Shown here in pieces: positions 35,151 to 46,126 of a stretch of 52,592 nucleotides of DNA; positions within the stretch are counted from its first letter, which is position 1; each line of letters starts with the position of its first letter. Made by a program: the position numbers and the translations under genes. Source of the stretch: Rhizophlyctis rosea (Eukaryota > Chytridiomycota > Chytridiomycetes > Rhizophlyctidales > Rhizophlyctidaceae); assembly GCA_027596075.1 (NCBI GenBank), contig JADGJC010000261.1:1-52592 (forward strand), written 5' to 3'. Below the pieces are notes generated by a model. The model worked only from the letters and a program-made list of their open reading frames with translations, was not told the DNA's origin and did not search any database.

Positions 35151-36065
35151 TAAAACACCCTTATCATGTATATAAAAACTCTCAATAAACACATTGCGCA
35201 AAAGTCAGTGTTCATCTGTATAGTGTCTTATTATATGTTGAACCGCGGCGCCAACAACAGGGGGGATCTGACCACTTCAACAGGCACCGGCCACAACACT
35301 AGACGCAACCACTACAACCACCTATGCATCAACAGCTGTTTTCTTGTATCGTACCCTGTTTATTGACTTCTCATTGCAGATCCACCTCATTTCGGACCCC
35401 GTCCCCAACAACAACCACCGATGAGATCACATCAACACGGGCAGCTGCCAATCCCAGGCCCTCCGGCCAAACAGTTACATCCTATTGCTCCTCATACCCT
35501 CCTGCCAGGTCATCCAGCCACAACCTAGTCATTAACTTCCCCATCCCATTGCCAGGGCTACCGCCTGTTCTGCACATGCTAATGTAGGTGAGGGCACTAT
35601 CCATCATTAATATAGCAGTCGGGATTTGGCAGAGATGGCAAGCATGGTTGGACAGTAACAAACATGAGACTAACATCTCTACATTTATGAGAAGTCATCA
35701 GAACGCTGTTACCCGGCGGATGGAGAAAACGAAAACCTGGGAGACGGGAGGTGGTGGGATGGCTAATATCATTGTTACGAATGGTTCTGGTATTCCAAGA
35801 TGGTGCTTGCGGTTACTTTGCTGTAAATACCAATTTTAGCAGCCCGTTATCCAGCATCCTTCTACTCTCCCGAAGAAAATGAGTGATGCCCTCGGCTCCA
35901 AACCCGATTCACTACAACAACCATTCTTACACATACACAGAGTTTGATTTTCCATTTGTTTTCAGTAAAGACAATAAGATCTGCAAGACTTGACACTACA
36001 TATGCAAACAACAACAAACAATTTAACCCATTTCACCCAAAACTGTACGTCACTGTGTCACGAAT
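35151..36065. other. Intergenic, no gene seen
   Basis: About 0.9 kb between the pseudogene and the 3' end of the BAR gene. Open frames are short and show no family features. The right end (35930-36040) is A/T-rich with CAACAACAAAC-type simple sequence. Confidence 0.45.
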
Positions 36066-37580
36066 CTAAGAGGTCGGGTGTCTAAGCAACGCCTCGTTCG
36101 TGACCTGCAACTCATCAATCTCCGGGCTGACTTCGGCAAGAATCTCGTACGCCTCCTACAATATTCCAAAAAACCCATCAGAATCTCATATCCACCCCAT
36201 CGACCTTTCATAATTCCAACCCACCTTGAAGTACGCAAGCTGCACAGCAACAAGATCCGCCAACCCCTTGAGCGGCTCCGGGCTTTCAACCACCAACTTC
36301 ATCTTGCCCATAGCGTCATCGACAGCGGCGACGAACTCATCCTCCGCGGCTTCCATCTCGACCCGCGCGGCTTCAACGTGCTCGGGCTTCGCGGACTTGA
36401 GCTTTGTGCGGCAGGCGTCGTAGGTTAGGCGGATGGATTGGACGTTCTTGCGTGCTTTCTGTTATGGGAGGGTTTCGTGTATTAGATAGAGCGATGAGGT
36501 GTAATGTGCAAGAGTTTGGTAATTTACCATGGCTTGGCCGATGGTTTGAGTCAAGGAATTCGTGTAAGGTGTAACGAACTTCTTGTTGGCCTCCGCATCC
36601 TGTTGAGGTCAAGCCATATTATATGATGAACACGCCCTCCTCGAACTACGTGTGATTCATCATTACCTGCTTCAAGCGAGCATTGCCGACCCTTTGTTCA
36701 ACTTCGGAGAACTTCTTGAGAGCAACACCTTTCATCAAAAATCATCAATATGCGCCTTTGTAACTATGTCCGGGCACGCCCCGCTACATACCCAACGGTT
36801 CCTGAGTCCCCAAAGCCTCGACGGAACTCTGCGCCGCCCTGGCGAACGCATGAGACATGCTGGGCGCAATCTCCTCCTTCTTGTCACGAGGTTGTGCGCC
36901 GATGGATGTCTGAACTCCAGCGGCCTTGGCGCCGGTGGCGGCAAGGGAAAGGGTGCGATCTTGTACTGTTGTGGCAAAGTCGAACACGGTGTCCTTAACG
37001 GGAGGTTGGTAGTCATAGTGCGGGAGGGTGTAGTTGCGGCCGACTTTGAGGAGATTTTCGTGAAGAGCCTTGATTTTGTCTACTTTCTGCAGGGCAGGGT
37101 TAATCGTGAAACAAGACATACGCAGACGTGACGGATACGCACCTCTTCAAGCTCACGGTACTCGGCAGGAAGCTCGGTGATGTCGCTCGTGTTTCCCATC
37201 CGCTCCTTCGCATACTATTACAGGAGAGCGGGCTTGTTAGCAGCTGTATTTGTCTGTTTTCGCTCCCTCCACTACGTTTGGATGAGGACACAATGTTCCG
37301 ACAGACAGAACAATTCATTTCCCTCCCGAAAGATCGTTTCGTGAACAATCGAGCACCATTTGGTTGAACAAAAGCTTCCGTTCATCCCCCGCAAAACGCG
37401 TCGCCCGTTCTCGAAGTTTGGGGCCTTTTTGTTATTCCAAATAGCTTGACAGCGCTTACACACCTGCTGCAACTGGCTGAAGTTCTTGCCAGCAGAGCCA
37501 GCAAGCGGCTTCAAGCTCTCGGTGAACGTAGCAACCAAGCCCGCGATCTTCGCAGTGTTAGTTTGTCCTCCTGACGACAT
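36066..37580 (-). CDS. BAR-domain protein, GVP36-like
   Basis: Seven exons: 37580-37464, 37214-37143, 37086-36792, 36728-36667, 36599-36528, 36458-36225, 36155-36066; 313 aa. Nearly the whole protein is predicted helical, as for a classical BAR domain that dimerises and bends membranes. Family-like parts are SAGKNFSQLQQ, YAKERMGNTSDITELPAEYRELEEKVDKIKALHENLLKV, YDYQPP, ALKKFSEVEQRVGNARLKQD and KPEHVEAARVEMEAAEDEFVAAVDDAMGKMK (written here as two overlapping helices). This matches the yeast GVP36 group, which acts in endocytosis and vacuole/Golgi traffic. Intron 1 is 249 nt. The final helix ends with ELQVTNEALLRH. Confidence 0.9.
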
Positions 37581-37686
37581 TTTGAGTGTTGACTGTAAAG
37601 TGATTGACCTAAAAGTCTGAATTAGCTCTCCCCAAGGTCAAGCCATAATCAGCTTTCCCGCACCGACAAAATACCTGTTGTTGGTG

Positions 37687-38370
37687 TTAGTTTGACTTGC
37701 AATGGGGTATATTCTTAATCTGTGTGGTTGTAGTGTGAGATGAAGAGGCGAAGAATGGCAAGATGGAAGGCAGGCGCCTCTCTCGGGTGAAACCTTGCTG
37801 GTCGCCCGCCACCCCGTCAGATGTGATGAGCGATGACGCGGCCTGGGCACCATGTCCTGTCTGACATTGAGATTTGTTTGTAAACATAAGCCACGTGACT
37901 GCCAACTGACAATTTATACGAACCCTGAATGATCCAGGGTCCGCGTTGCTCTTATGCGACCAGGGAAATATGTAATTCGGAATGCGCCAGGGTTCCGCGC
38001 GAAGGTGACCGATATTCCAGTACATATAAACTCCTTGTTGGCTATGCTCTTGATTGTTGATATCTCTCATGATTGGACCTCCCAATGGATAGCCATTGGC
38101 AGTACCAGGAAGGATCAAACTTTCCCCCTTCTTCCAGAGCCAGTAAAACTGTGCAGATGATCCGTGATGAACGGTTCCTAGGAATAGAATCTGCTCCGTG
38201 TTGTGCCACATACAAGGTACACGTCGGACCCGTCGATAGCAGCCCCGCCAGCAATTTGACTGACTTGTACCATAGCCACCGGAGCAAGCGGTGCAGGTGT
38301 TCTCACACTTGCTCCCATTATTATGACAGGCAGAGTCATTAGTAACGGTTCCAGATGTACATGGTAATGA
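37687..38370 (-). CDS. Unidentified Cys/Trp/Gly-rich open frame, likely exon(s) of a secreted protein
   Basis: The minus-strand frame is open for 227 codons, from just after a TGA at 38373-38371 to a TAA at 37689-37687, much longer than chance in this composition. The first 55 residues are Cys-rich (LPCTSG, NDSACHNNGSKC, ENTCTACSGG, SNCWRGC) with possible N-glycosylation sites, suggesting a disulphide-rich extracellular domain. The next 90 residues are rich in Trp, Tyr, Gly and Asn (FYWLWKKGES, GVYMYWNIG, PNYIFPWSHK). I do not recognise a family. There is no ATG before residue 54, so upstream exons or decay are likely; part of the 3' end may be non-coding. Confidence 0.35.
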   Translation of the reverse strand, partial: SLPCTSGTVTNDSACHNNGSKCENTCTACSGGYGTSQSNCWRGCYRRVRRVPCMWHNTEQILFLGTVHHGSSAQFYWLWKKGESLILPGTANGYPLGGPIMRDINNQEHSQQGVYMYWNIGHLRAEPWRIPNYIFPWSHKSNADPGSFRVRINCQLAVTWLMFTNKSQCQTGHGAQAASSLITSDGVAGDQQGFTRERRLPSILPFFASSSHTTTTQIKNIPHCKSN

Positions 38371-39876
38371 TCATGTACGGTGAGTGTACCGCGGATCACG
38401 GAAAGTTCTCAGTACCAGGACGAAGATATCAACTCGCCAGCACCGATACTGTCTCTAAGCTTGGACAGTGTCCCCAAACTAACCACCAGCGCATTATGAA
38501 GAATTACTTTGACAAACGGTCCGACACTCATGAACTTTAGGAACGTGATATCGGAGTGTTCCTTGACTTTCCTTGCAACCTTGGTCAGCTGCGGCATATG
38601 TAATGGGCGAGAGCAGTGAGCATGCAAAGTCACCATATCGTCTTCTCCAAGCTACCAAGGGCTGATCATGAAATAAAGGTCAGTATGGATTAATGAAGCG
38701 AGGCACCTTCATCAACTCTTTGCACTCTTTGCCGCTCTTTGTGAGCGGGCTTGGGTGGGCGAAATCATCCAAACTGCGCCTCCGGGCCAATTGGCGCGTT
38801 CAAGGGTCCAAATTTCTGTTCGCCCAACCAGGTGACAACGTGCTAGCAGTCAGTTGCAGTCAGTGCCACGGCCCCACTATGCACCAACATTTGAGATCAA
38901 GTGAAAGGGCAGTGCACTTCCTCGTTACCCATAAGAGAGGTTACTTCTGCCCATGGTATGTAGCTCATTGTTGAGGCCTCATTCCGAATGATTGCGACCA
39001 ATAATCTTATGGCTTCAAGTTTGCTGCATGGGGCTGTGAGAGAGGATTTAAGTTATTGAAATGTCCAAATGAGACCTGTGCCGTTCAGAAACATATGAAT
39101 GTTCACCAATATCTCTGACACCTGTCACTGCCGTCAGCCATGGAATGGGTGGTCGTTGGGAACATTCCTGTGTTGGGGGTGCTGTTCCCAGCGTCATTTG
39201 TGTTTAGACGAATGAGGTGGTGGCTTGAGCCTTGTTTTGCCTTGTTTGGTGCGACACGACGTGGCTTAGAGTGGTGCAGCACCCAATTTTGGGTGGTTCA
39301 AGCGGCTTGTTCATCACACAGGGGGGAGGAATGGGCACCTGGCCAGACAGTTGTATTGGTTGTGGAGGATACACAAAATGCTCGCCCAAGAAGGGTTTTT
39401 TGCCGAACACCTGCTGAACTTGGAAATGAACCGTGAGGGGGACTGCTCAGTGCCCAAAGGGTTCCCATCATTCTTTTGATTTTGTTCGCTGGCTCGGGTT
39501 CTGAGATACCGGTAGTCAGTTTACATTCTCTTTGTGGGTGGAGGACGTTGACCGCAACACCACAGGAAGGACGGGCACCCGTCATAGGGAATAAGGTCCT
39601 TCTCCGTGTTGTGAGGTGAACTTTGTTACTCTTATTGCACAGACTCGTGCTGGGAAACGGGGGTTCTTTGACCATACACCATACACCTGTTGTTTGAAGT
39701 GCCGACACCTACCCCGTCCCGATGATTCCCTTGGCGTAGGAACTTCACCCACTAGAGGTGCACACTAGAGGTGCACAGATCGCTAGAACATACCCAGTCT
39801 TACTCTCGTTCGAAGCATCCCTATCGCACCACCATCGACATACCCCTTTTCAGCTACCCGAATCTCACAATCCAAG
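38371..39876. other. Intergenic, no confident gene
   Basis: This 1.5-kb stretch lies upstream of the plus-strand orphan gene. A 75-codon minus-strand frame (38409-38636) could be a 5' exon of the Cys-rich frame to its left, and a 136-codon frame (39298-39708) has no recognisable feature. A 13-bp tandem duplication lies near the right end. Confidence 0.4.
39750..39775. repeat. Two tandem copies of a 13-bp unit
   Basis: The unit CACTAGAGGTGCA occurs twice with no spacer, about 100 bp before the start codon of the orphan gene. An adjacent doubled ACCATAC lies near 39670. It could be a recent duplication or a footprint; function unknown. Confidence 0.85.
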
Positions 39877-41058
39877 ATGGAAACCGGTGCAGCATCAGAT
39901 AGCAATCGCTCTTCAAAACCTCGGCGTCGCAAAATCTCGAAATGGATAACGAAGATCGGTCTGGCGTTCGCGAAGGAAGACCATAGCTCTTCCACAGAAT
40001 CACTTGAACCGGCATCCCCGTCGTCGATCATCACCTGCCCTCCCCTACACTCGCCCGAACCTGCAACGGCACCTCCCTCAACACCCACCGACGCCTCAAA
40101 CCTCACCGCATCCCAGTTCGCAGCTTTGGTCGGGATCGATATCACGCATGATTCCGACGGGGAAGACTGGGATCCATATTCCGGACTAACAATAGGCCAG
40201 CACTCCCAATCAAGCACCAACCTTTCCCATGCATCAGCTAGCGCATACTACTGCCTCCGCCGCCCCTCCGCTTCCCCGTCCGCCATCTCCTCATACGACC
40301 ACACCCTCTCCCTCACATCAGCCTCAACCTCCACAACAACAAACGCAAGCATCAGCAAAAGAAGAGGCAGCAAAATCCCAAGCGTCCTAGACGGCAGTCT
40401 CTTCCTCCCACCCAGCAGCCCCCCAACCGACACAGTCTCAGTCCTCGAAAAGGGCTCGCTCCCCTCAACACTAGACCGCCGCATGTCAATCCAACACCCT
40501 CTCCATCACCCCACAAACACCTGGGACCGCCTCCCTCCCCTCTCCACATCCCTCACACAAGAATCAGAACTCCGCCGCAAAATCTCAACACAAACCCTTC
40601 AACCCACACTAGACCGCCAACCCTCTTCTCAAACCCTCGCATGCAGCACCTCCCCCTCCCTCCCCCGCACCCCACACAATCGCGGCCACATGCGCCGCAC
40701 ATCCTACTCAACCGTCGAAGCCGCACTCCGGACCGAAGTCAAACTCGAAGTAACGAGTCGCGGTCGCTTCACGTTGACGAGGGAGGTCGGGGACGGGTGT
40801 GCTACGCGGAAGAATAGTGGGTGTAGTCGGTTTGTGATTGTGAGGGATGGTGAGGAGGGGGGGAAGAGTGCTCCTTCTGCAGAAGTTGTTACGAAAGAGG
40901 ACAAGAAGGATGTGGAGGCTGTTGTTGTCGCTCCGGAGAGTGTTGTGAAGAGCGGACGGGCGAGTCGGTTCGTGGTTGTTCGGGAGGGTGGAGCGGAGGA
41001 AGGAGATCAGGAGAAATCAGGGACGATGCGGAGTACTGATAGTGGAGTGGTTGTATGA
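39877..41058 (+). CDS. Orphan Ser/Thr/Pro-rich protein with RFx[VI] motifs
   Basis: A single-exon frame of 393 aa, one of few intronless genes here. No globular domain is recognised. The start is basic (KPRRRKISKWITKIGLAF), which could form an amphipathic helix. Residues 45-290 are low-complexity Ser/Thr/Pro. The C-terminal 120 residues hold three related short blocks: GRFTLTRE, SRFVIVRDGEEGG and SRFVVVREGG. Two of them fit the RFx[VI] ligand used by the CCT domains of SPAK/OSR1-type kinases, but such short motifs are weak evidence. Codon use in the middle is C-rich. Possibly a signalling adaptor; function unknown. Converges with ARPC2. Confidence 0.75.
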   Translation: METGAASDSNRSSKPRRRKISKWITKIGLAFAKEDHSSSTESLEPASPSSIITCPPLHSPEPATAPPSTPTDASNLTASQFAALVGIDITHDSDGEDWDPYSGLTIGQHSQSSTNLSHASASAYYCLRRPSASPSAISSYDHTLSLTSASTSTTTNASISKRRGSKIPSVLDGSLFLPPSSPPTDTVSVLEKGSLPSTLDRRMSIQHPLHHPTNTWDRLPPLSTSLTQESELRRKISTQTLQPTLDRQPSSQTLACSTSPSLPRTPHNRGHMRRTSYSTVEAALRTEVKLEVTSRGRFTLTREVGDGCATRKNSGCSRFVIVRDGEEGGKSAPSAEVVTKEDKKDVEAVVVAPESVVKSGRASRFVVVREGGAEEGDQEKSGTMRSTDSGVVV

Positions 41059-41700
41059 GTTTGAGCCTTTCCTTTACGTGTTTTTTCATAGGCACCGGTT
41101 GCCACTCCTTTTTGTTTTGTTTGTAGGATTGTAAATAAGCGTTTTTACCGTAGTAGAGTTTGAGCAGAAGTCCGTATAGGGCGGCCGGCGACGATCTGTT
41201 TGCGGGCGGCGCGGGGTCGATTTGTACAAAGTTTAAGAAAGGGAAATACGGAGTTTGCGTCACCCGTCGTTTTTGTCGGCCGTGCGTGGGCTTTGTGGTT
41301 TGTTTACTGCTTTTTTCATTGTAGAATAGATTTTTCGGGGAGGGGTTTCCATTGGGCGCTCGTTCTTGCTTGTGCTCACCGGCTTTGGTGAGGGGCAGCT
41401 TTGGCGAAATGGATCTGTAGAGTAGCTTAGTATATAGATGAGAATTTGTGTATAGTTTGATTGAATAGTATGCGTATTTGCTAAAGAAGTGACTTGTCTT
41501 GCTCGCTGCTGGTATCGTCCTGGCGAATCGTTCAAATACAAGGCTCCGATCCACATCGTCTGACATAAGTCGATAATTTGCATCGCCCACTCCGATCGTC
41601 CTGTCATTACCACATGCAATTACCGGATATAGAACCAACTGTATTATGTACAAACAAACATCGAATCGCGATCAAGATGCGCCCCTTACGACCCTCCACT
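41059..41700. other. Intergenic, convergent 3' ends
   Basis: This 642-bp gap separates the orphan gene and ARPC2 stop codons. A long minus-strand open frame spans it (see rejected items), but its composition is not protein-like. No repeat or RNA was identified. Confidence 0.45.
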
Positions 41701-42963
41701 TCATGCTCGCTTGAAAGTCTTTCCACTATTACAAAAAACAAAAACGTCAATTACAATCGTCAAGCTCAATCACATATCAACCCCAAAAAACCCAACTCAC
41801 CTTGCCGTCTTCATCTGCTTCTGACTATCAGGTTGCTCCGGCTTAGCCCTGTTTAACACCTTCAAGAACGAGTCTACCCGCGTGCGCATGCGAGAGTGCA
41901 TGTACGATTTGGAGGCCTTAATGTGGTAGTGGAGGTAGTCGCGGAAGAGCTGGATGCGGGAGATGGTGTCTTCCGCGACGTTGGGGGCGAAGTGACGGGG
42001 GAAAAGAACTGGAGGAAGAAGCGGTTCAGTTCTTAGTTCATCGATGGCAACAGAAAACTTCGTTTATTAGCCGACATACCGAAGGTGACGTAGGCGATGT
42101 CCTCTGAATCTTGTAGCCCAGGAAGACCCCGGAGTTCCAATGGGGGTTCACGAGGGCTGTACAAGACTTGCGGCGCATTTTGGAGGGTGGAAAGGCGACG
42201 CGCATCTACGAATTCCTGTGATCGTATAACCCCGCGTGAGATTTCGCAGCTCACAATTTTAACAACACCCGGCGACCTGCTACCGACCTGCAAGAAGACC
42301 TTGCCGAAAATCCTGTCCGTCTCTTCTTTGAACACCGTAGAGAAGATGACAGTCACACGGTCGTGCTGCGCCTTGATGTAGTACGCTTCCTGTTCCCGGT
42401 AGTGTACCGTCATCAGTTGAGTCTCCTGACCCTCCGTTTGGGCTTTGAATGCCGCCTCGAAAGGCGCCGCGAGCGCGTTACGTTTGAGAAGAGCGACTTG
42501 ACGGATCAAACCCTCTGCAGACATTGTTTCATCATCAGCTTTCAACTCTCCCGCAATATCAGCAAGATGACAAGTCCACCAAACCCACCGCGATCCGCCG
42601 GCAAATTCTCCTGATCAATCCTAATCGTCACATCAAATCCGCTTTCAGGAGCCACTAAGTTCTCCCCATATATGCGCTTCAAGACGTCGTCGGCTCCGTA
42701 CTGTTGGACTTCTGAGTAGCATTTGAGAGCCATGGAGATGTGGAGGACGGATTTGCTTTCGGGAGTTGATACGCGGTATGTGACGCCGTCGAAGTCGGCG
42801 ATGTTCATCACGAGTTTTTCGGGTTCACTGTGGTTGGAATGTTATGGTTAATTTCAAGGGTGGGTTTACGGAGTGGCAAAAGTGACGGTGCAACGACTCA
42901 CTTTGCGAAACGTTCTCGGAGAGTTTCCTCCAAAATTTTGTAGCTTGGTTCCAGCAAAATCAT
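41701..42963 (-). CDS. ARPC2: Arp2/3 complex subunit 2 (p34-Arc)
   Basis: Six exons: 42963-42902, 42827-42589, 42538-42288, 42215-42080, 42008-41801, 41725-41701; 306 aa, close to animal ARPC2 (300 aa). It begins [15 protein letters not shown], followed by [70 protein letters not shown] and [19 protein letters not shown]. The last coding exon is only 25 nt; splicing to it gives the conserved [12 protein letters not shown] end rather than a stop at the intron start. The subunit links the Arp2/3 complex to the mother actin filament during branching. Confidence 0.96.
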
Positions 42964-43376
42964 AGTTGTAGTCTGTGCTGGATTGTTCGTAAGAAAGGGT
43001 ACTATAGTCAGCAAGAGTTCGCCAACAATAAAGAGAATATCGCGGTGCGGTTCCTGGCGAGACCAGTCCCCTCTCAATTCCTCAACAAGCTGCAAGTGCT
43101 CACCGTGGGATTATGCTAGGGGCGAAGTGCGCGAAGCAGTAGGAGTGGATGGTGGTGGGAAATGACGATGAACAAGTGGGCAGGCAACCCAACCTGGTCG
43201 AAAGGAGAAGGTGGAGCTGGCTTGGCACTGGCGAGTTTGGTTTGCATTCCAATCGATTCCAGGCGATCCAGCCAAGGAGCTTATCAGTTTGACAGCTCCT
43301 CCCACCATAAATTCTGGCCCTGCTGTAAACAAACATCTGCCCTCTTTCCATTACCCAAATACTGAAACAATCCAAA
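42964..43376. promoter_or_regulatory. Divergent promoter, ARPC2 / TMEM97
   Basis: This 413-bp gap lies between divergent start codons and must contain both promoters. No specific element was recognised. Confidence 0.5.
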
Positions 43377-44058
43377 ATGGCTCGCTCACTCTTCTCCCGG
43401 CCCTTGGATATCTTCTTCCTGATATACTTCGTCACGCATATCCCCGCCACTCTCATGATCGACAGCCAAACGGTCCTCCCTTCCGAATACATCCCTCAGT
43501 TCGCCAAAGACTTCTTAGGAACTTGGGTGTCAATGTCTGGAGACCCATGTATGCTCAACACCGTCTTACTCAACAGCTAAATGAACTGCGCGTAACACTT
43601 GGCCCTTCTACTCAACATTCAGGGATGTCACAAGCGCTATCCGGCAAGCCCGTCGACTGGTGGTTCAAGGGAATCATCGCCTTCGGTGAACTTCCCATCC
43701 AAATCCCCTTCTTCTTCTACTTGATCCACGGTCTTTGGAACGGTATTGTATTCATGCAGCATCCCTATACGCTCTGCTTCAACCATACTGACTTCACACT
43801 TCAAAAGACCGCCCCCAAATCCAAATCCCCGGCATCATCTACGCGACCCACGTCGCAACGACCCTCATCCCCATCCTCACCGAAGTCGTCTTTGGACACC
43901 CAGAGCTTTCAAATGACCAAAGGCGCATGTGTCTGGCTGCATACGCTCCGTATCTCATCATCCCTCTGATGTTCCTGTTCCGCCTTACGATTGGATTTGA
44001 GGAATGGAGGAGCGGGGCTCACGACGAGATGGCTTTTGCCCGCAAGAAGAAAGTGTAA
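43377..44058 (+). CDS. EXPERA-domain membrane protein, TMEM97 / sigma-2 receptor family
   Basis: Three exons: 43377-43548, 43623-43742, 43808-44058; 180 aa. Four hydrophobic segments form the EXPERA fold: RPLDIFFLIYFVTHIPATL with the family's Asp at the first helix, LPIQIPFFFYLIHGLW, PGIIYATHVATTLIPILTE and YLIIPLMFLFRLTIGF. The C-terminal RKKKV ends in a KKxx-type ER retrieval signal, so it should reside in the ER or nuclear membrane. TMEM97 and the related EBP bind sterols; TMEM97 interacts with NPC1 in animals. A sterol or lipid role here is inferred. Confidence 0.93.
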
Positions 44059-44260
44059 GTCACTGTAGATTAGTCTAATATGTAGCCACAAATATATGTA
44101 GTTTAGTGAAAATGGTAATGTAATATTGGTCGTACTGGTACAATACGGTAGTGGTGTAGTAAGACTACAAGGAATCCTCATGGTATATCAAACGCCCTAT
44201 TGTTTCGAGCTGGATCTGTCGGTTGGATATGAGCAGTGAAATCCGTCTTCTTCCATCACT

Positions 44261-45591
44261 TCAATCCTCATCAATAAACAACGGCGCATCAGCAATCATA
44301 GCGCTAATCCTCCGCTCCTCCTCCGCCCTTCTCTGCTCCTCCTCCCTCTCCGCCGCCGCTCGCCGCTCCTCCTCCTTCTGTCGTTGTTTCTCCGCCAGCT
44401 TTTCCAATGCCTTTGCCCGACTGGCTTTGATTTTCGCCAATGTTTCTTCACTGAGTGTTGTTGATGTGCCGGAGAGACGAAGTTCAGGCTCTGCCTCTGC
44501 TGTTTGGTTGTTTGTTGGGAAAACAGGTGCGGGCGCGAATGTGGAGGCAGCTGCTGATGTACCAATGGTTGCTGGGTAGGCGGCCTGAGCAGACAGTGAG
44601 TTGTGTGTTGCATAAGGCATGATCATTCGTCTGCTTACTGCTACATCAATCCCATTATCCACGTTGACATTCGCCGGAGCGTCTACTGAATTCATGTGAG
44701 CTGTCATGCTTCTTCATATTCGAAGGGCTGCTCAATATCTCACCGTCTTCTTCAACATCGCCCATGATGTAATCGTCATCGCGGATCTCATTATCTTCAC
44801 CATGGTCAGCAAGAATGTTCATCTTTTGCCGTCTTTCTTCTTGTATTACTGAGTTCAAGAAAACCTTTCGAGGCATCGACACGTCAGCGCGCGGAAGCAT
44901 GAACCAAATGTAGTGCGGCAGCACACCTTCAAATGTCGTTGCTTGCACACTTTCTCAACCCTTTCCACAAATTGGCGGAAGGGAGCTTTGGGATACAGTT
45001 CGTGACCCCAAATTTGATAGAACGTAATGAGCTTCTGAAGGTTTTCCACCTTTTGACCAGTTCAGTTAGTGTCCAAGCCGGACTTCTCAGGATGGACCAT
45101 GTCGTACCTCATGCCCCTTCCCTTTGAACTTCACTTTCGTGGAAAGCTCCTTCAGTCGCGGAAGTCCGGCTGGGCTTAGCAATCTGTAAAAGACCACAAA
45201 CATCGTAACACAGCTTCAGTACGACTCTTGGTCGATGAACCTATTCGTGACAGGTTTTACGTACCTTTGAGCGTCGATTTTGGGCATAGGTCCGCGAGGT
45301 CCAGCATTCCTCTTCTTCTTTCCGTTCGCGTTGTTTTGAGCGGCTCCTGCGGCCGGTCCGGCTGCGGCGCCCGCGAGTCCAGCGCCAAATGCACCCGCTA
45401 GTCCTCCCACGGCATTTTGAGCTGGCCGAACGTCGTCTGCGACATCGTTGGGGAGTGAGCTCAAGTCGAGTTCTGGAGGCAGCTGAAATGGCACGCGATA
45501 TGAGTTTGTGGGTATTTTTTGTATACTCCTAATGAGTGCAAATCGGCGGTAAACCGACCTCGGGAACGTCATCGTCTTCGACAAAGCCCAT
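44261..45591 (-). CDS. CSM3: Replication-fork protection protein TIPIN / CSM3 / Swi3
   Basis: Six exons: 45591-45559, 45482-45265, 45183-45108, 45049-44927, 44864-44744, 44685-44261; 331 aa. The Swi3/TIPIN domain is seen in RLLSPAGLPRLKEL, VKFKGKGHE, LQKLITFYQIWGHELYPKAPFRQFVERVEK. Before it lies an Ala/Gly-rich insert (about residues 30-60), and a basic KKKR patch. The C-terminus is a long acidic then Glu/Arg-rich coiled coil. With TOF1/Timeless, the protein stabilises paused replication forks and supports the S-phase checkpoint. The first exon codes for 11 residues only. Shares a 535-bp divergent region with MIC19. Confidence 0.9.
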
Positions 45592-46126
45592 CGTAACAGC
45601 AGTAAACGAGGTTTGGTTTTGAACAATCGTAGAATTGTTGCAACTAAAGGATGTTGGTGCTGCGGAAATTGGCAGGTTTGGAAGAATGCCCTGTCCACAT
45701 TGCTGGACTCATAAATACCCAAAATGTCCAACATGACTCATTCGTCCTCATTCACCACAATGACGGCCAAGCCACAACGGCCAAACTTAGCTCCAACCTC
45801 CATCTTTTGCCCTTCTCCCTACACTTTCAAGTTCATCCCCAACCTCCACCAGCGTCATCTGGCTCGTCAAACACATAGAAAGGTAGGCAGCACAACCTTT
45901 GCTGTTGCGGAGCCGCATACAGCGCTCCCAACGGATCGAATACTTTGCGAGAAGAACCCGTTTGCGCTTGAGTATGGACTTCCTCGCGTGCGAGCCGCGC
46001 AACTTGGGACTTTTGGGAAGAACTCGTCAAGGAACGGGGGCGGGCGAACAGCATGGCTCAAGAAACTATTTCTCTCAACTTCACAGTCATCATTGATAGC
46101 AAGCGAAGAAGGACATTCAAGCAAAC
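45592..46126. promoter_or_regulatory. Divergent promoter, CSM3 / MIC19
   Basis: This 535-bp gap lies between divergent starts. A 142-codon plus-strand frame (45724-46152) runs through it into MIC19 in another frame and shows no family features, so it is treated as non-coding or 5' leader. Confidence 0.45.

Noticed and set aside
40889..41653. 254-codon minus-strand open frame antisense to the orphan gene's 3' end
   Set aside because: About a quarter is antisense to real coding sequence, and the rest is Lys/Asn/Tyr/Ser-rich without domain, splice pattern or neighbours in phase. It sits where two convergent transcripts should end.
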